Assembly: GCA_026260175.1 (NCBI GenBank)
Contig: JAKCWW010007125.1
Location: 1 to 27,044, forward strand
DNA length: 27,044 nucleotides
Reading direction: 5' to 3'
Source of the DNA: Reticulitermes lucifugus
Lineage: Eukaryota > Arthropoda > Insecta > Blattodea > Rhinotermitidae
Shown: piece after piece, positions 10,509 to 19,660 of the stretch
Position numbering within the stretch: the first letter of the stretch is position 1
How the letters are laid out: each line of letters opens with the position of its first letter
The notes under the pieces: model-generated
What the model was told of the DNA's origin: nothing
Database searches by the model: none
What the model saw: the letters and a program-made list of their open reading frames with translations, nothing else
Position numbers and translations under genes: made by a program

Positions 10509-10550
10509 GTAATCGACATGTTCAGGTTTCGAACCCGAATGGCCGATTAC
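10509..10550. repeat. 42-nt hairpin next to a LINE 3' end
   Basis: GTAATCG (10509-10515) pairs with CGATTAC (10544-10550). A GGTTTCGAACCCG string in the centre resembles a tRNA B-box, so this may be a SINE remnant. It directly precedes the 3' end of the minus-strand LINE relic. Confidence 0.45.
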
Positions 10551-10555
10551 AATTT

Positions 10556-11197
10556 GTTATCACCATTATGCAGGATATGTACAATTACATATCTTAAACA
10601 AACCACGTTTCTAGGGTGTATAATGTTGCAGCTATACTGTGGTTACAATTTGTGGTACATGTAATGCTACTTCCTATGATAAACATTTTTTACTTATACA
10701 TTAGTACTTTCCGCAGTATGTGTGCAGTGTCCAATACGGCTTTTTTCTCTACTTTCTTGATGTCGTGCTTTCCAGATATGTTGCTAAGGTATTTTCTGAA
10801 TGATTTTGAGATGGTTCGAGTTTCACCTATTATTATTGGTATCACTTTTATTTTTACAAACCACACGAGCTATATTTCTATCGTTAGTTCTTTATATTTT
10901 TAAAACTTTGCGGCTTCTTCTTGATCACATTTCTATCTCTTGAAATTGCAATGTCTGTTATTAGATATCTTCCTTTTTCATTAACACGCATTATGATGCT
11001 AGAGATCGTTCTGTCGGTTTGCACTTCTCGATCACACAACATGGTTACCTTACCTTCAGTTACTTCCTTCCATAATTTTGATACACGCTCATACCAGACT
11101 TCCCTGTCTTATTTCACCTGTATTTCCTTACATATGGCGAAGTGTAGATGAGCACACCCTCTTGTCATTTCTCTGTGTATTGTTCTTTTGCTAATAT
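10556..11197 (-). pseudogene. LINE ORF2 C-terminal relic, copy A (RLE-type LINE)
   Basis: Minus-strand translation gives a LINE C-terminus in this order: a CAHLHFAICKEIQVK block (about 11110-11155), a WYERVSKLW block, LCDREVQTDRTI, LITDIAISRDRNVIKK (about 10920-10970), then after a frameshift VIPIIIGETRTISKSFRK and TAHILRKVLMYK (about 10690-10740). This order matches the tail of non-LTR elements with a CCHC and restriction-like-endonuclease C-terminus. The T-D-I-A-I segment would hold one acidic residue of that nuclease; the preceding Pro-Asp of the usual motif is not preserved. A stop interrupts the WYERV region and a frameshift near 10890 splits the rest. The 5' end is truncated next to the tail of copy B. 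The subfamily (R2/R4/Dong-like) is inferred, not proven. Confidence 0.8.
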
Positions 11198-11527
11198 ATT
11201 ATTACTATTATCATTCTTTATCGCCTTTATGCAGGGTATTTAAAATTTTATACCTGAAACAAAACATATTACTAGGGTATACGGTTTTGCAGCTGTTCTG
11301 TAGTTGCAATTTATCATACATATAATGTTACTTCCCATGTAGAATGTTCTGTACTTATACATTAGTACTTTCTGACGTAATTGTGCAGTGCCCAATATGG
11401 CTGTTTTCTGTAGTTCCTTTATTTCGTGCTTTTTCGGCATGTTGCTCAGGTATTATCTGAACGATTTTGAGATGGATTCCAGTTGCCCGTATTATTACTG
11501 GTATTATGTCCGGTTTATTGTTACGGA

Positions 11528-11823
11528 GAGGCACGCGATGGCGCAGTTCGTTGAGGCACTGCGCTACAAGCCGGAACGTCGCGGGATCGATTCCCCGATG
11601 GTGTCATTGGAATTTTTCGTTGACATAATCCTTTCGGTCGCACTATGGCCCTGGGATCGACTCAGCCTCTAACAGAAATGAGNNNNNNNNNNNNNNNNNN
11701 NNNNNNNNNNNNNNNNNNNNNNNNNNNNNNNNNNNNNNNNNNNNNNNNNNNNNNNNNNNNNNNCCTGGAACTCTAAGGGCCTGTCCAGGCCTGTAATGGG
11801 ATTGCTTTACCTTTACCTTTACC
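11528..11823 (+). mobile_element. tRNA-derived SINE inserted in LINE copy B, with 13-bp TSD
   Basis: The direct repeat TTATTGTTACGGA at 11515-11527 and 11824-11836 flanks this insertion exactly. The head has A-box-like TGGCGCAGTTCGTTGAGG (from 11539) and a B-box TCGATTCC with one changed base before it (about 11584-11594). A GTGTCATTGGAATTTTTCGT body follows, and the end is a (CTTTAC)n-type tail at about 11805-11823. An 81-base gap interrupts the body. The intact duplication and head place this insertion later than the LINE it interrupts. RNA polymerase III transcription and LINE-driven mobilisation are inferred from the class. Confidence 0.9.
11683..11763. other. Assembly gap, 81 N
   Basis: A run of 81 undetermined bases lies wholly inside the SINE. 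The gap is probably caused by collapse of the repeat, so its real length may differ. Confidence 1.
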
Positions 11824-12937
11824 TTATTGTTACGGATGGTTCCATAATATGATTACCTGAACTTCAGGACTTGTTTCTACTAATTTTGGTACATACTCAT
11901 ATCAGTGTTCTTTGTTTAATTTTACCCCCATTTCGTTTCATATGTTAAAGTGTAACTGAGCACACACACTCTATCATGTCTGTTTATGTATTGTTCTTTG
12001 CCAATATTGGGCATGTTGATATTGTGTAATCTACTGGCTCATCAAATTGTTGACATAATCTGCATTCGCTGTTTTTTTTGTAATATTTTTGTTGAATTAT
12101 ATTTTGTTTCTAATGCCTGATCTTGTGCTGCTACTATTTCACTTTCAGTTTCTCCCACCAAATCTCCCCTCGACAGCCAATGGAACATGTCATCTTCACT
12201 AATAAGCTATCTATACTTCTAATATACTGGCTATGCATTACTTTGCTTTCCCATTTTTTCTTTAATGACTATCCTAATCTTGATTTTCTGTGTTGTATGC
12301 CTTCCTTTTTGTGACACTGTTTTCAGTTGATTGGTTTAATTCTTCTGCAACCTTTGCTGCTCTTTTAATTGTTGAATCCATATTGGGTTGATAGCTTCCA
12401 TGGCTGTTAACAATATTTACAGACTGGTCTTCTTTATATTTTGTGTTCAGATATTCTGCATATTGATAATCTTTACTTAGTATGTCGTTTCAAATTATAA
12501 CAGGCCTCTTCTTCCTTCTTTCCTTTTTACATATAGTCTATCAATATCAGCTTCTGGGTGACGCATTTTATACATTGTTAGCATCTTTCTAGTTTTTCTG
12601 TCGAGTTTTTATTTCTTCTAATCTCCAATTAATGATACCAAGACTGCATCTTAATACTGGGATGGGTAATGCTCCAATTGCTATAATTTTATTCTTGGCA
12701 TTCAACTCGGATTTCAGTATCATTCTTAATCTCATGGTGTATTCCTTTTTCAGTCTTTCTTTCATTTGTTGATGTTGCATAACTTCACTTTCCTCAGTCC
12801 AAACGTACTTTTAGGGTTTTCTCTGTCAAAGCTCTTGTATTCCTCTGTTGATGTCAAGTATTAAATTTTGTAAGTGAAGTAAGTTTCCTATCTTGAGTAT
12901 AGTCTTTGCACACTTGTCAAGTCCGAATTCCATATGG

Positions 12938-12981
12938 TTATTATTATTATTATATTATTATTATTATTATTATTATTATTA
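12938..12981. repeat. (TTA)n microsatellite
   Basis: TTA triplets are interrupted once near 12952. The tract abuts the 5'-truncated edge of LINE copy B. It may be the (AAT)n tail of an older element used as the insertion site. Confidence 0.9.
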
Positions 12982-13295
12982 CATGTAGACGTGAGGGTGG
13001 AGGGATGGTTGCCTGGGAGGGAGAGTCAGAATGTCCGACATAGCTGGGCAGCAAGAAGCGGAGTGTCAGCGGAACGAAAGAATTGAATGAACGGCGCTAT
13101 GCACATAGCAGCACGGCCGCAAGAAAGTAGCACTGCAGATGAGCGCACGGCATGCGCATGTAAAAACTGCTACAGCATGCTTCGAAACTCTCTCAGAAAC
13201 ATCCATTTCTGCTCTAAACAAATCCCGCATTTTACAATAAACCCACGTGTTAAAATAACCTCTTGGGAAGTCAAGAAACATTAATTGTTCTTAAC
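12982..13295. other. GC-richer unassigned sequence
   Basis: This patch contains many CpGs and two antisense frames of 65-71 codons (13066-13284). I recognise neither. Nothing shows that it is an exon. Confidence 0.4.
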
Positions 13296-13519
13296 AATGG
13301 GAACTATAAATGTTATGTTAGTCTCACCGTGCATTTTACGATTAAAAGTTTAAAAAACCAACAGAATGCACTTCACTTCCACTTAAATATGTATTAATTA
13401 ATCCCTACATATGTTTCGGTTTACGTAAACCGAAACATATGTAGGGATTAATTAATACATATTCAAGTGAAAGTGAAGTACATTCTGTTGGTTTTTTAAA
13501 CTTTTAATGGGAACTATAA
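13296..13519. repeat. 168-bp near-perfect palindrome with 14-bp flanking direct repeats
   Basis: The palindrome runs 13341-13508 and is centred between 13424 and 13425, with no spacer. Arms of 84 bp differ at three positions only and begin ATTAAAAGTTTAAAAAACC. The middle reads CCGAAAC and its inverse around TTACGTAA. AATGGGAACTATAA occurs at 13296-13309 and again at 13506-13519, overlapping the last three bases of the palindrome. This could be the target duplication of a fold-back insertion or the footprint of a template-switching event. The arms are about 96% identical, so the palindrome is probably recent or kept alike by conversion. Confidence 0.9.
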
Positions 13520-14806
13520 TTCACCATTGAAATACAGAAATAGGATATGGGACGTATTTATAAATTAATGTAACCACAGGACTCGTTAAAGCAAGTAGGG
13601 TCACGAGTTCTTTATGGAATACCTTTCTTCTTTAGGAACTGCTACTACAAAACTTGCATCTGATAACTTTATGTACACAAGAACTGGGAATGCGCATCTT
13701 TAATACAGGAAGCACTAACAATTTTACAATATGCATACGGTGTACTGAATGGATATCAGACATTTAAATTAAATTTAAAGTCGTTCAACCCAGACCGATA
13801 TTTCACAACTGTGTCCACAAAAGCTCACCACTGGTCTGAGCGAGATAAATGCAGTCCACATATTCAGCCCATATTTCTTTCAGCTCCGTGCCAATAAATG
13901 TACCATCCTTCATCTACGCAAGGACCTTGCAAGGGGCCAACGCCTTATGGATCTGCCGGCTAAAATTCTGTATCATGTTGTCACATCTGACACTTGTGGC
14001 ACACGGCCCCGCCCTTCTCATCTTGATTGTGCATTGCCCTAGCAACATCTGGTGAAAAGTAGAGATAATGCAGCTTCTCATTACGCAACTTATCTCCACC
14101 CTCCTGTTACTTCCTCCCCCGTATGTGCAAATGTAGTCCTCAGCACGACATTCGCTGACACATTCAGTCAATATTCTTCTCCTCGATAGACAAACCACGT
14201 TTCACACATTTAGGAAGACATAAAGTTGGCTTAATTCCGTAAGATACACAATGCAATGAAACAACTGCTACGTGTAGCTACTTTAGTGTGTTCATGTCAA
14301 GTGTTAATCAAAATAATCAGTTTAAGTCCGCGTTCTAAAGACCAAGATGGAATGTGCCCCAGTTGTGGATGCCTAGGATATACCTGATGGTGGGCTGAGG
14401 CAAAAGCCTGAGATATACTGCATGCGGAAGAACTGTAAAGGGGGCAAAAAAAAAACATAATATAAAGCAGGCTAGAGATAAAGTGAAACAAGTATTTGGG
14501 GAAGACGGTGAGAGGAAATAATACAACGAGAAAATGAATACAAAGGCGGAGAAAACTAAGCAGAGAGAAACAATGTCGAGGATAAAAGAAAGCACGAAGG
14601 CCAAGCATCCTACAAGTTACACTAGGAGTTAAGAAGGGAATTTATTGTGTACGAGTGTAGAGAAGGGGTCAGTGCGAAAAGGACGTGACATAAACCTTCT
14701 ACATAGAAAATTATCCGAGACTCAAGCATAAAACTTACGTGAAGGAATGATATAGGTTATGGTTTATATAGCAATAAATTAGTTTTGTCTAAATATTCTT
14801 ATGGTG
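13520..14806. other. Unassigned sequence with a purine-rich tract
   Basis: Short frames at 13849-14055 (+) and 13914-14198 (-) overlap in antisense and match nothing known. From about 14440 to 14600 the plus strand is strongly A/G-rich. This opens two overlapping minus-strand frames of 89-103 codons that are rich in F, L, S and I. They reflect composition and are unlikely to be genes. Confidence 0.5.
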
Positions 14807-14810
14807 ATGC

Positions 14811-14840
14811 CTGACGATGGTCTCTGCGATCGAAACGTGT
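14811..14840 (+). other. Hammerhead-like core motif
   Basis: The sequence CTGACGA, then a small hairpin (GGTC, 5-nt loop, GATC), then GAAAC follows the order of the hammerhead ribozyme core (CUGANGA, stem II, GAAA). An unpaired U lies before the stem where natural hammerheads have a G-C pair. I could not define stem I, stem III or a cleavage triplet. Related motifs occur at 6876-6909, 6936-6968, 16621-16650 and 16836-16867. A degenerate retroelement-derived copy is the likeliest reading; activity is unproven. Confidence 0.4.
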
Positions 14841-14842
14841 TG

Positions 14843-15345
14843 TATGTACAAATAATATAACATAGAATTACACAGTGTGTGGTGATTGACGTATTATATA
14901 ATATTTTCCACAAGAGGAAATGAGTAGGCGCACAAAGACAACGTTTGTTCAGTGGTCCAACCATTATACCGGAATTATTTCTGACACTGTCAATCGTCTG
15001 AGGAAGACCTACACTTAATACAGACCCACACAACATTTCGAGTATTGGCTATGCCCTCGTTTCAGGTGACTGCTTTTAATAATAAAACTGAATTAAATAT
15101 TCCAGTTAAAGAAGTGATTAGAAAAAGTGAATGCTGCTAACTTATCACTAGCAGCTAGGGCCATTTTTACCCTCTGGAGAGAAAACGTGTATACTAACAG
15201 CCACACAACCGAGGCGGACAAACGCTATCACTAATGGATAACAATACAAAGATAATGAAAGTACATGTACAAGTATATCCGCGTGCACACAACAACATAT
15301 CTGACATATCTGACGACTGAAGTAGGGCTGTCTCTAGGATAATTT
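14843..15345. other. Unassigned AT-rich sequence
   Basis: Minus-strand frames at 14779-15036 and 15194-15416 have no recognised motifs; the latter overlaps the MITE. I see nothing else. Confidence 0.5.
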
Positions 15346-15348
15346 TTA

Positions 15349-15819
15349 GGCGCGTTCGCAAAGTTGCGAAAAGCGACAATTAACTTCGTCTTGTCTGTCT
15401 GTCTGTCTGTATGCATCGAAAAACTCTGCTCCCACTGGACGGATTTTCATGAAATTTGACAATTTAGTATTTTTCGAAACTCTGTCGAGAAAATTCAATT
15501 TAATTAAAATCTGACAAAAATAACGGGTACTTTACATGAAGACCTATGTACATTTATGATAATATCTCGCTTAATTCTTCTCAGAATGACAAATGTTTCA
15601 GAAGGAAGTTGTAGAGAAAATAAAAACACTCACGTTATGTTTAATAATAATTTTTCCTAACATCGTGCCGTTTATGAGATAATGTGGAAAAATGCCACAG
15701 ATGACAATATAATACGGCGCTAGCGTTTCTTATGCTGGATAACTAAGGCTACAGATACATACTCAGAACATGTAATACTTGTTGCTTTTTCACGACAACA
15801 ATGGTTACGCGAACGCGTC
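15349..15819 (+). mobile_element. PIF/Harbinger-like MITE, copy 2 (best preserved)
   Basis: The left end GGCGCGTTCGC and the right end GCGAACGCGTC are inverted over 11 bp with one mismatch. TTA flanks both sides (15346-15348 and 15820-15822). A TTA target duplication with GG-starting termini is the usual mark of PIF/Harbinger (Tourist-type) elements; that class call is inference. Next to the left end TTCGCAA-AG-TTGCGAA forms a perfect small palindrome. A GTCTGTCTGTCTGTCTGT tract follows. The 471-bp interior has no transposase, so it is non-autonomous. Confidence 0.85.
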
Positions 15820-15822
15820 TTA

Positions 15823-16594
15823 CTATTACATTACACGTATATTTCCTGCCTTTTGTAGACTATATTTAGCATACTCAAAGAAAGGGTAACGTTCAAAGTA
15901 TATGTGGTGTAGCATACAGCCTATACGGATTGTGGTTACAAGTGTTTTAGAACATAAAAGTACACATCTACCTCTAATGGCCATGTGTTAAAATCTCAAG
16001 TCAAAAAGCAGTTGTGTGGGTACGAATACAGACTAGCCTGTGATCTGCATTCGTAATATAAGCAACATAAGGCGGTAGATCATATAGAAGTGTTCATTTA
16101 ACAGTATATGACGTGGAGTCGGGTTGAAAGGTGTAATTCAGTGCGACAGGATATCCGAGAGGCAAGAGGGAGGAGAAGATGCTGAAACCTTTCACAACGT
16201 CTGAGTGCTACTCTGTTCCATCTTTCAGCTACTCCTTCAACTACGAGTCCAATTCGTTGAATCTGACTGAAAAGCAAGCCAGCTATATACAGTTTCATTT
16301 CGCTCAACAAGTACTCGTATTCGCCTCTTTCATAATGCAGTGGCTACACTCTCCGCCTCGTCTTCCTTCCTTTCACACGCCCCAAACCCCAGCGTGATCA
16401 ACGCTAAGCCTGGAGAAAATACGAAACGGGATATTCGTCATAATTGAATAATTAGTTCTCTTCAGAGACCAGAATTCAGTCTGAAGACAAAAACGTGGAA
16501 TTTTTAGTAGAAAGTTGAACATTATCAATGCCCCGTGCAATAAACTACTTCACAATATTTATTCCAACAACTGCACAAGAATAAAAAGACAATA
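15823..16594. other. Unassigned sequence
   Basis: Two antisense frames of 70-72 codons at 16098-16397 match nothing I know. No RNA or repeat terminus is seen. Confidence 0.5.
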
Positions 16595-16870
16595 GTTTAC
16601 AAATATGAGACACTCCTCCAACATGTTTCGGCCTACAATAGCCATCTTCAGGGAGGTGGTTGCCAAAAGATAAAGTAGTGATAGCTAATTATGTTTGAGA
16701 TGTGCAGATATAAAGCTAAAATACGTGTTTTATGTTATTCATGTCCGTGCATTAATTGATATTTATATTAGAGAACACCAATAAAATGCAAAATATTATT
16801 ATATATAATTTTACAATTAAGATATTACACCTCCAACATGTTTCGATCCTGTTCGGTTCATCTTCATGGA
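16595..16870 (-). repeat. Two direct copies of a hammerhead-like motif unit, about 215 bp apart
   Basis: The blocks CTCCAACATGTTTCG...CCATCTTCAGGGAG (about 16614-16655) and CTCCAACATGTTTCG...TCATCTTCATGGAG (about 16831-16871) lie in the same orientation. Similar TTTACAA...ATTACAC-type sequence precedes both. On the minus strand each reads TGAAGATG, a short stem-loop, then CGAAACATG. Penelope-like elements are known to carry hammerhead motifs in tandem terminal repeats, and this spacing would fit. No reverse transcriptase is visible nearby, so the origin remains open. Confidence 0.5.
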
Positions 16871-17549
16871 GTGCACATCAATTAAATGTATAAAACATCG
16901 ATTTTGTGTACATAAATTAGGCTAATATTAGGTCTTGATGTTGTTAGATAGCTTGAAGTTTGCAATAGGGACATAAATTTGGTAAAGTATTCCGTATGCA
17001 GTGGTTCTTATAAATGTATGGGATTACAAATGTTCAAGTCGTAGCAGCAGCTTGTGTATAGTGCAACTGTAACTGTAGATGTAAATGCTTACCTTAAATA
17101 AGCTGTTATTGTTTCGGTACTATGTAATTTGCAGACACTCCTTTATGTGAATGCGTTTATGAGTAACCTCTTTAAACAGAGTTCCAAGTTTTCACATTTA
17201 TGTACAACTTCATCAGTTAGGCGTAAATTAGATTTTCAATTAAAAATGCGTCCACACCCGTAACAATACTTAAGATATCAGACTAACAATAACAGGTACA
17301 GTAACTGAATAAGTAGATACCGTACAGTTCACCGCTAAACGTCAGGGAAAGGAAATGCGAATACAGAAAAGAAGGTTCAATGCATCTTAGAGGTGGTGTT
17401 GTCAGACTGAAAATTCTGTCTGGTGCAAAGAATACGAAACTTTGAAGATCTGCATCCAGATAGTTCTCACTGTATTGTGAGTAATGATAATGCAACGATA
17501 ATTTAACATGACTGTTCCATCCACAGAATTCAGTTAACAATAACAGGAA
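16871..17549. other. Unassigned AT-rich sequence
   Basis: An 85-codon minus-strand frame (17283-17540) has no recognised motif. Nothing else is supported. Confidence 0.5.
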
Positions 17550-17841
17550 ATGGCGATCCGACTTTTGTGCTCAGAGGGTGTGAAAACTGTTGGACTTCGT
17601 TCAAAAATGACAATTCAGTATGTCGTTAACTGCAAGGGCCTGAGGAAATGAGTGAAGAGATTCACAGAATAGCGGACGGAGTGTTGTTGATGCGCGTTCT
17701 GGTAGGACACAGACTGTAACATGTGTCGAGGTAACGGAGCAGATCGATCAGCGTATCCGGTACAACCAAAGAATCAGCACTCACAAAATGTCACTTGAAA
17801 TAAATATCAGTCTTAGAAACATGGGGTTCAAGAATGTCTAA
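17550..17841 (+). pseudogene. Mariner-like transposase N-terminal relic
   Basis: The plus strand from ATG at 17550 reads MAIRLLCSEGVKTVG and then, near 17635-17670, LRK-stop-VKRFTE. After a +1 frameshift (frame from 17686) it reads DARSGRTQTVTCVEV, IDQRIRYNQRIS and then LEINISL (to about 17815). The W-V-x-R-F-x-x-G-R-T, D-x-x-R-S-G-R-x-x-T and R-x-N-x-R-I-T order is the N-terminal helix-turn-helix region and linker of mariner-type transposases. Here the W codon is TGA and the codon after TE is TAG. The catalytic D,D34D part and terminal inverted repeats are not seen, so this is a dead fragment. The reading rests on motif order only. Confidence 0.65.
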
Positions 17842-18054
17842 GAGCAAACGATGAGACACTAGCTGTGTTGAGATCAGGAAATTAGTGGGCCGTTGGGCCA
17901 AATGAATTGAAAAGCAGGGCAATTGTATTCAAGTACAATACAAAGGCGATCCGAAAATGTGTTTACGACGCATATGTGCATATGTATTTTGGTTTCTTTA
18001 TTGTCAACTCTAATAAGAACGGTTCGGATTTAAATATGTTCCTACTAATTCTCC

Positions 18055-18210
18055 TACAACGAGTGCAGGGTCATTCCCGGGGGTAAAGAGGCCGGGCGTG
18101 GCCTTAACCACCCAACTCCATCTAGCGCAGAGGTTAAAGAAAGATTGGAGCTATACCTCTGCTCCCCCTCTGTGCCTTTAAGGTAGGCCATAGAGTGAAA
18201 TTTGCCTTTA
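18055..18210 (+). mobile_element. 5'-truncated SINE body with TSD
   Basis: CCTACTAATTCTCC (18041-18054) and CCTACTAATTTTCC (18211-18224) flank the insert and match at 13 of 14 positions. The body contains CGGGGGTAAAGAGGCCGGGC, AAGAAAGATTGGAGCTATA and an end in TTTGCCTTTA. The same end type closes the SINE at 11528-11823. The tRNA-like head is absent, so insertion was 5'-truncated. The 65-codon minus-strand frame at 18054-18251 is just this repeat. Confidence 0.8.
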
Positions 18211-18489
18211 CCTACTAATTTTCCACATATTACCCGCCACATCTGAGACATTTATCTTATCGTGGGACAAGGTTTTCCATTCCCTGTTGAAAGAAGTCCA
18301 TGTCGTGTGTTACCAGTCACCGTGGTATAACTGTTTGCGTTTTGCTAACATCCTTAAATCTGGGTGGCCAAGAATTTGCTTCTGCTCTCGAAAGAGACGC
18401 TAATCAATAGGCGCAAAATTCCCTTGATATAGTCAAAATCAGTGTAACTTACTGGGTTACGAATTTATACGCCAGGTAAATTTATTTTC

Positions 18490-18539
18490 TAACCCATTTT
18501 CGTGTATATATATATATGTATACACACGAAACTCGGTTA
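18490..18539. repeat. Snapback hairpin with AT-rich loop
   Basis: Arms of 21 bp (18490-18510 and 18519-18539) read TAACC...TTTCGTGT.TATA and its inverse, with three mismatches around a TA-rich centre. A poor (AT)n tract follows to 18570. It could be a tiny inverted-repeat element or the AT-microsatellite core of one. Confidence 0.7.
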
Positions 18540-18571
18540 AAAATATGTATAATAATTATAATATATATATG

Positions 18572-18733
18572 GTGCACGCAGTGGCGCAGTTAGTTGAGGC
18601 ACTGCACTAAAAGCCGGAAGGTCGCGGGTTCGATTCCCGATGGTGTCATTGGAATTTTTCATTGGCATAATCCTTATGGTCGCACTGTGGCCCTGGGGTC
18701 GACTCAGACTCTAAAAAAACGAGTACCAGGAAT
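18572..18733 (+). mobile_element. tRNA-derived SINE, 3'-truncated
   Basis: The tRNA-like head has A-box TGGCGCAGTTAGTTGAGG (from 18582) and a perfect B-box GGTTCGATTCC (18627-18637). A GTGTCATTGGAATTTTTC body, GTGGCCCTGGGG and CGAGTACCAGG follow, after which similarity to other copies stops. It matches the 11528 copy nearly base for base over the head. No tail or target duplication is visible, and the upstream flank is an (AT)n tract. Confidence 0.85.
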
Positions 18734-18745
18734 ATTTTCTGTGTA

Positions 18746-19517
18746 CTGTGTGGGCAAAATGCAGAGTTTTTAATATTATAGCACGTGATATACATAATCA
18801 CCACTGGCAGTTAAAGTGTTAATGATTACTCTAAACACATTTCCCTCTTTAAACGCATACGATAAGTAAAGTCAAAAAGGTTTTCTTAATTTGTTGGTAT
18901 ATATCCAAGTTTGTTTACTTGAACTGTACTGAATAAGGAATAACTGAGTAAATTTTTGTTCTTTATAAATACATTTAGGTTCCTAACTTTGAGAGTGAAA
19001 TCAATAATGGGATATTAAATACAAAATGATACAAACTGAAGTAAGAGACGAAAAGCACACTTCAATTACTCCCTTTTAAACTCACTTGTTCCTGGTTTAT
19101 TTTAAACAAGCTTTTGAAATTACTTATATCAATAAACAAAAGGTCGATGACATTACACGAAGAGGCAGCACTTAATAAAATTGTACGATGCATTAAAAGT
19201 ACAGAATTAAGAAATTTAAGAAATGTTCATGAGGCAAAATGTAAATGGTAGTATTATACTAGGAAAATTGTAAAACAGACGCAGTGAGTGGTATTTCTGT
19301 AGGTAATAATAATAATAATAATAGAGTCAATGGAGCTCGAGAGAGAGGGGGCAGTAATAAACACTGTTACAGTGGCTGCGCGATGCAAAACGTAGCGTCA
19401 CCAAGTGCAGCCACTTGTATCATGTATTTTGTATTTTACGCTTGGAATTGATGTAATGTTGACTGCAATATATATTATTATATTCTGTTCCAACTGCTTG
19501 GGTTAGGCAGCATCGAA
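18746..19517. other. AT-rich sequence with (AAT)n
   Basis: An (AAT)n tract lies at about 19304-19323, followed by a GAGAGAGAGGGGG patch. Nothing else is recognised. Confidence 0.6.
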
Positions 19518-19529
19518 TCATAGAATGAC

Positions 19530-19660
19530 TTCTGAATGACTGATTAACCTGTATCGTGATACTCGAAATCTGGACCTAGGTATGAAAGCGGAAACCCTCC
19601 TGATACGAATTAGTTGTGCAACTGGTAACCGCTCCACCAGGGCATTAGACGCCCCTTTTC
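19530..19660 (-). mobile_element. Possible diverged tRNA-derived SINE head
   Basis: The minus strand contains CCTGGTGGAGCGGTTACC, which resembles a tRNA A-box. About 75 bp downstream is a degenerate B-box (AGATTTCGAGTATC). The spacing and order fit a SINE head, but both boxes deviate. The 68-codon minus-strand frame at 19518-19724 covers it and is not convincing as a gene. Confidence 0.3.

Larger units (their letters stand above)
11198..12947 (-). pseudogene. LINE ORF2 C-terminal relic, copy B (RLE-type LINE), SINE-interrupted
   Basis: This is a longer copy of the same LINE. From its 5' side the minus strand reads MEFGLDKCAKTILKIG (about 12890-12935, just after the reverse transcriptase active-site region), then ELNAKNKIIAIGALPIPVLR (about 12650-12710), KLDRKTRKMLTMYKMRHPEA, a WLSRGDL block near 12160, and CRLCQQFDEPV (about 12040-12065). 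This last block is the first half of a CCHC knuckle whose histidine appears lost. The copy continues through HWYEHVPKL-like sequence to a SINE insertion and resumes with KPDII joined directly to PVIIRATG. The codons normally between these, covering the nuclease core, are therefore missing. It ends KELQKTAILGTAQ...VLMYK near 11350-11420. Several stops and frameshifts kill it. Its 5' edge abuts an (ATT)n tract. Confidence 0.85.

Noticed and set aside
11805..11823. Telomere-like hexamer repeats (CTTTAC)n
   Set aside because: Only about three units at a SINE end next to a target duplication; this is a SINE tail, and no TTAGG array occurs.
14297..14608. 103-codon hydrophobic minus-strand frame resembling a membrane protein
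   Set aside because: It is the complement of an A/G-rich tract, and a second overlapping frame is open too, so composition explains it.
18572..18650. Functional tRNA gene
   Set aside because: A- and B-boxes are present but the flanks cannot form an acceptor stem that I can see, and a SINE body with a second genomic copy follows.
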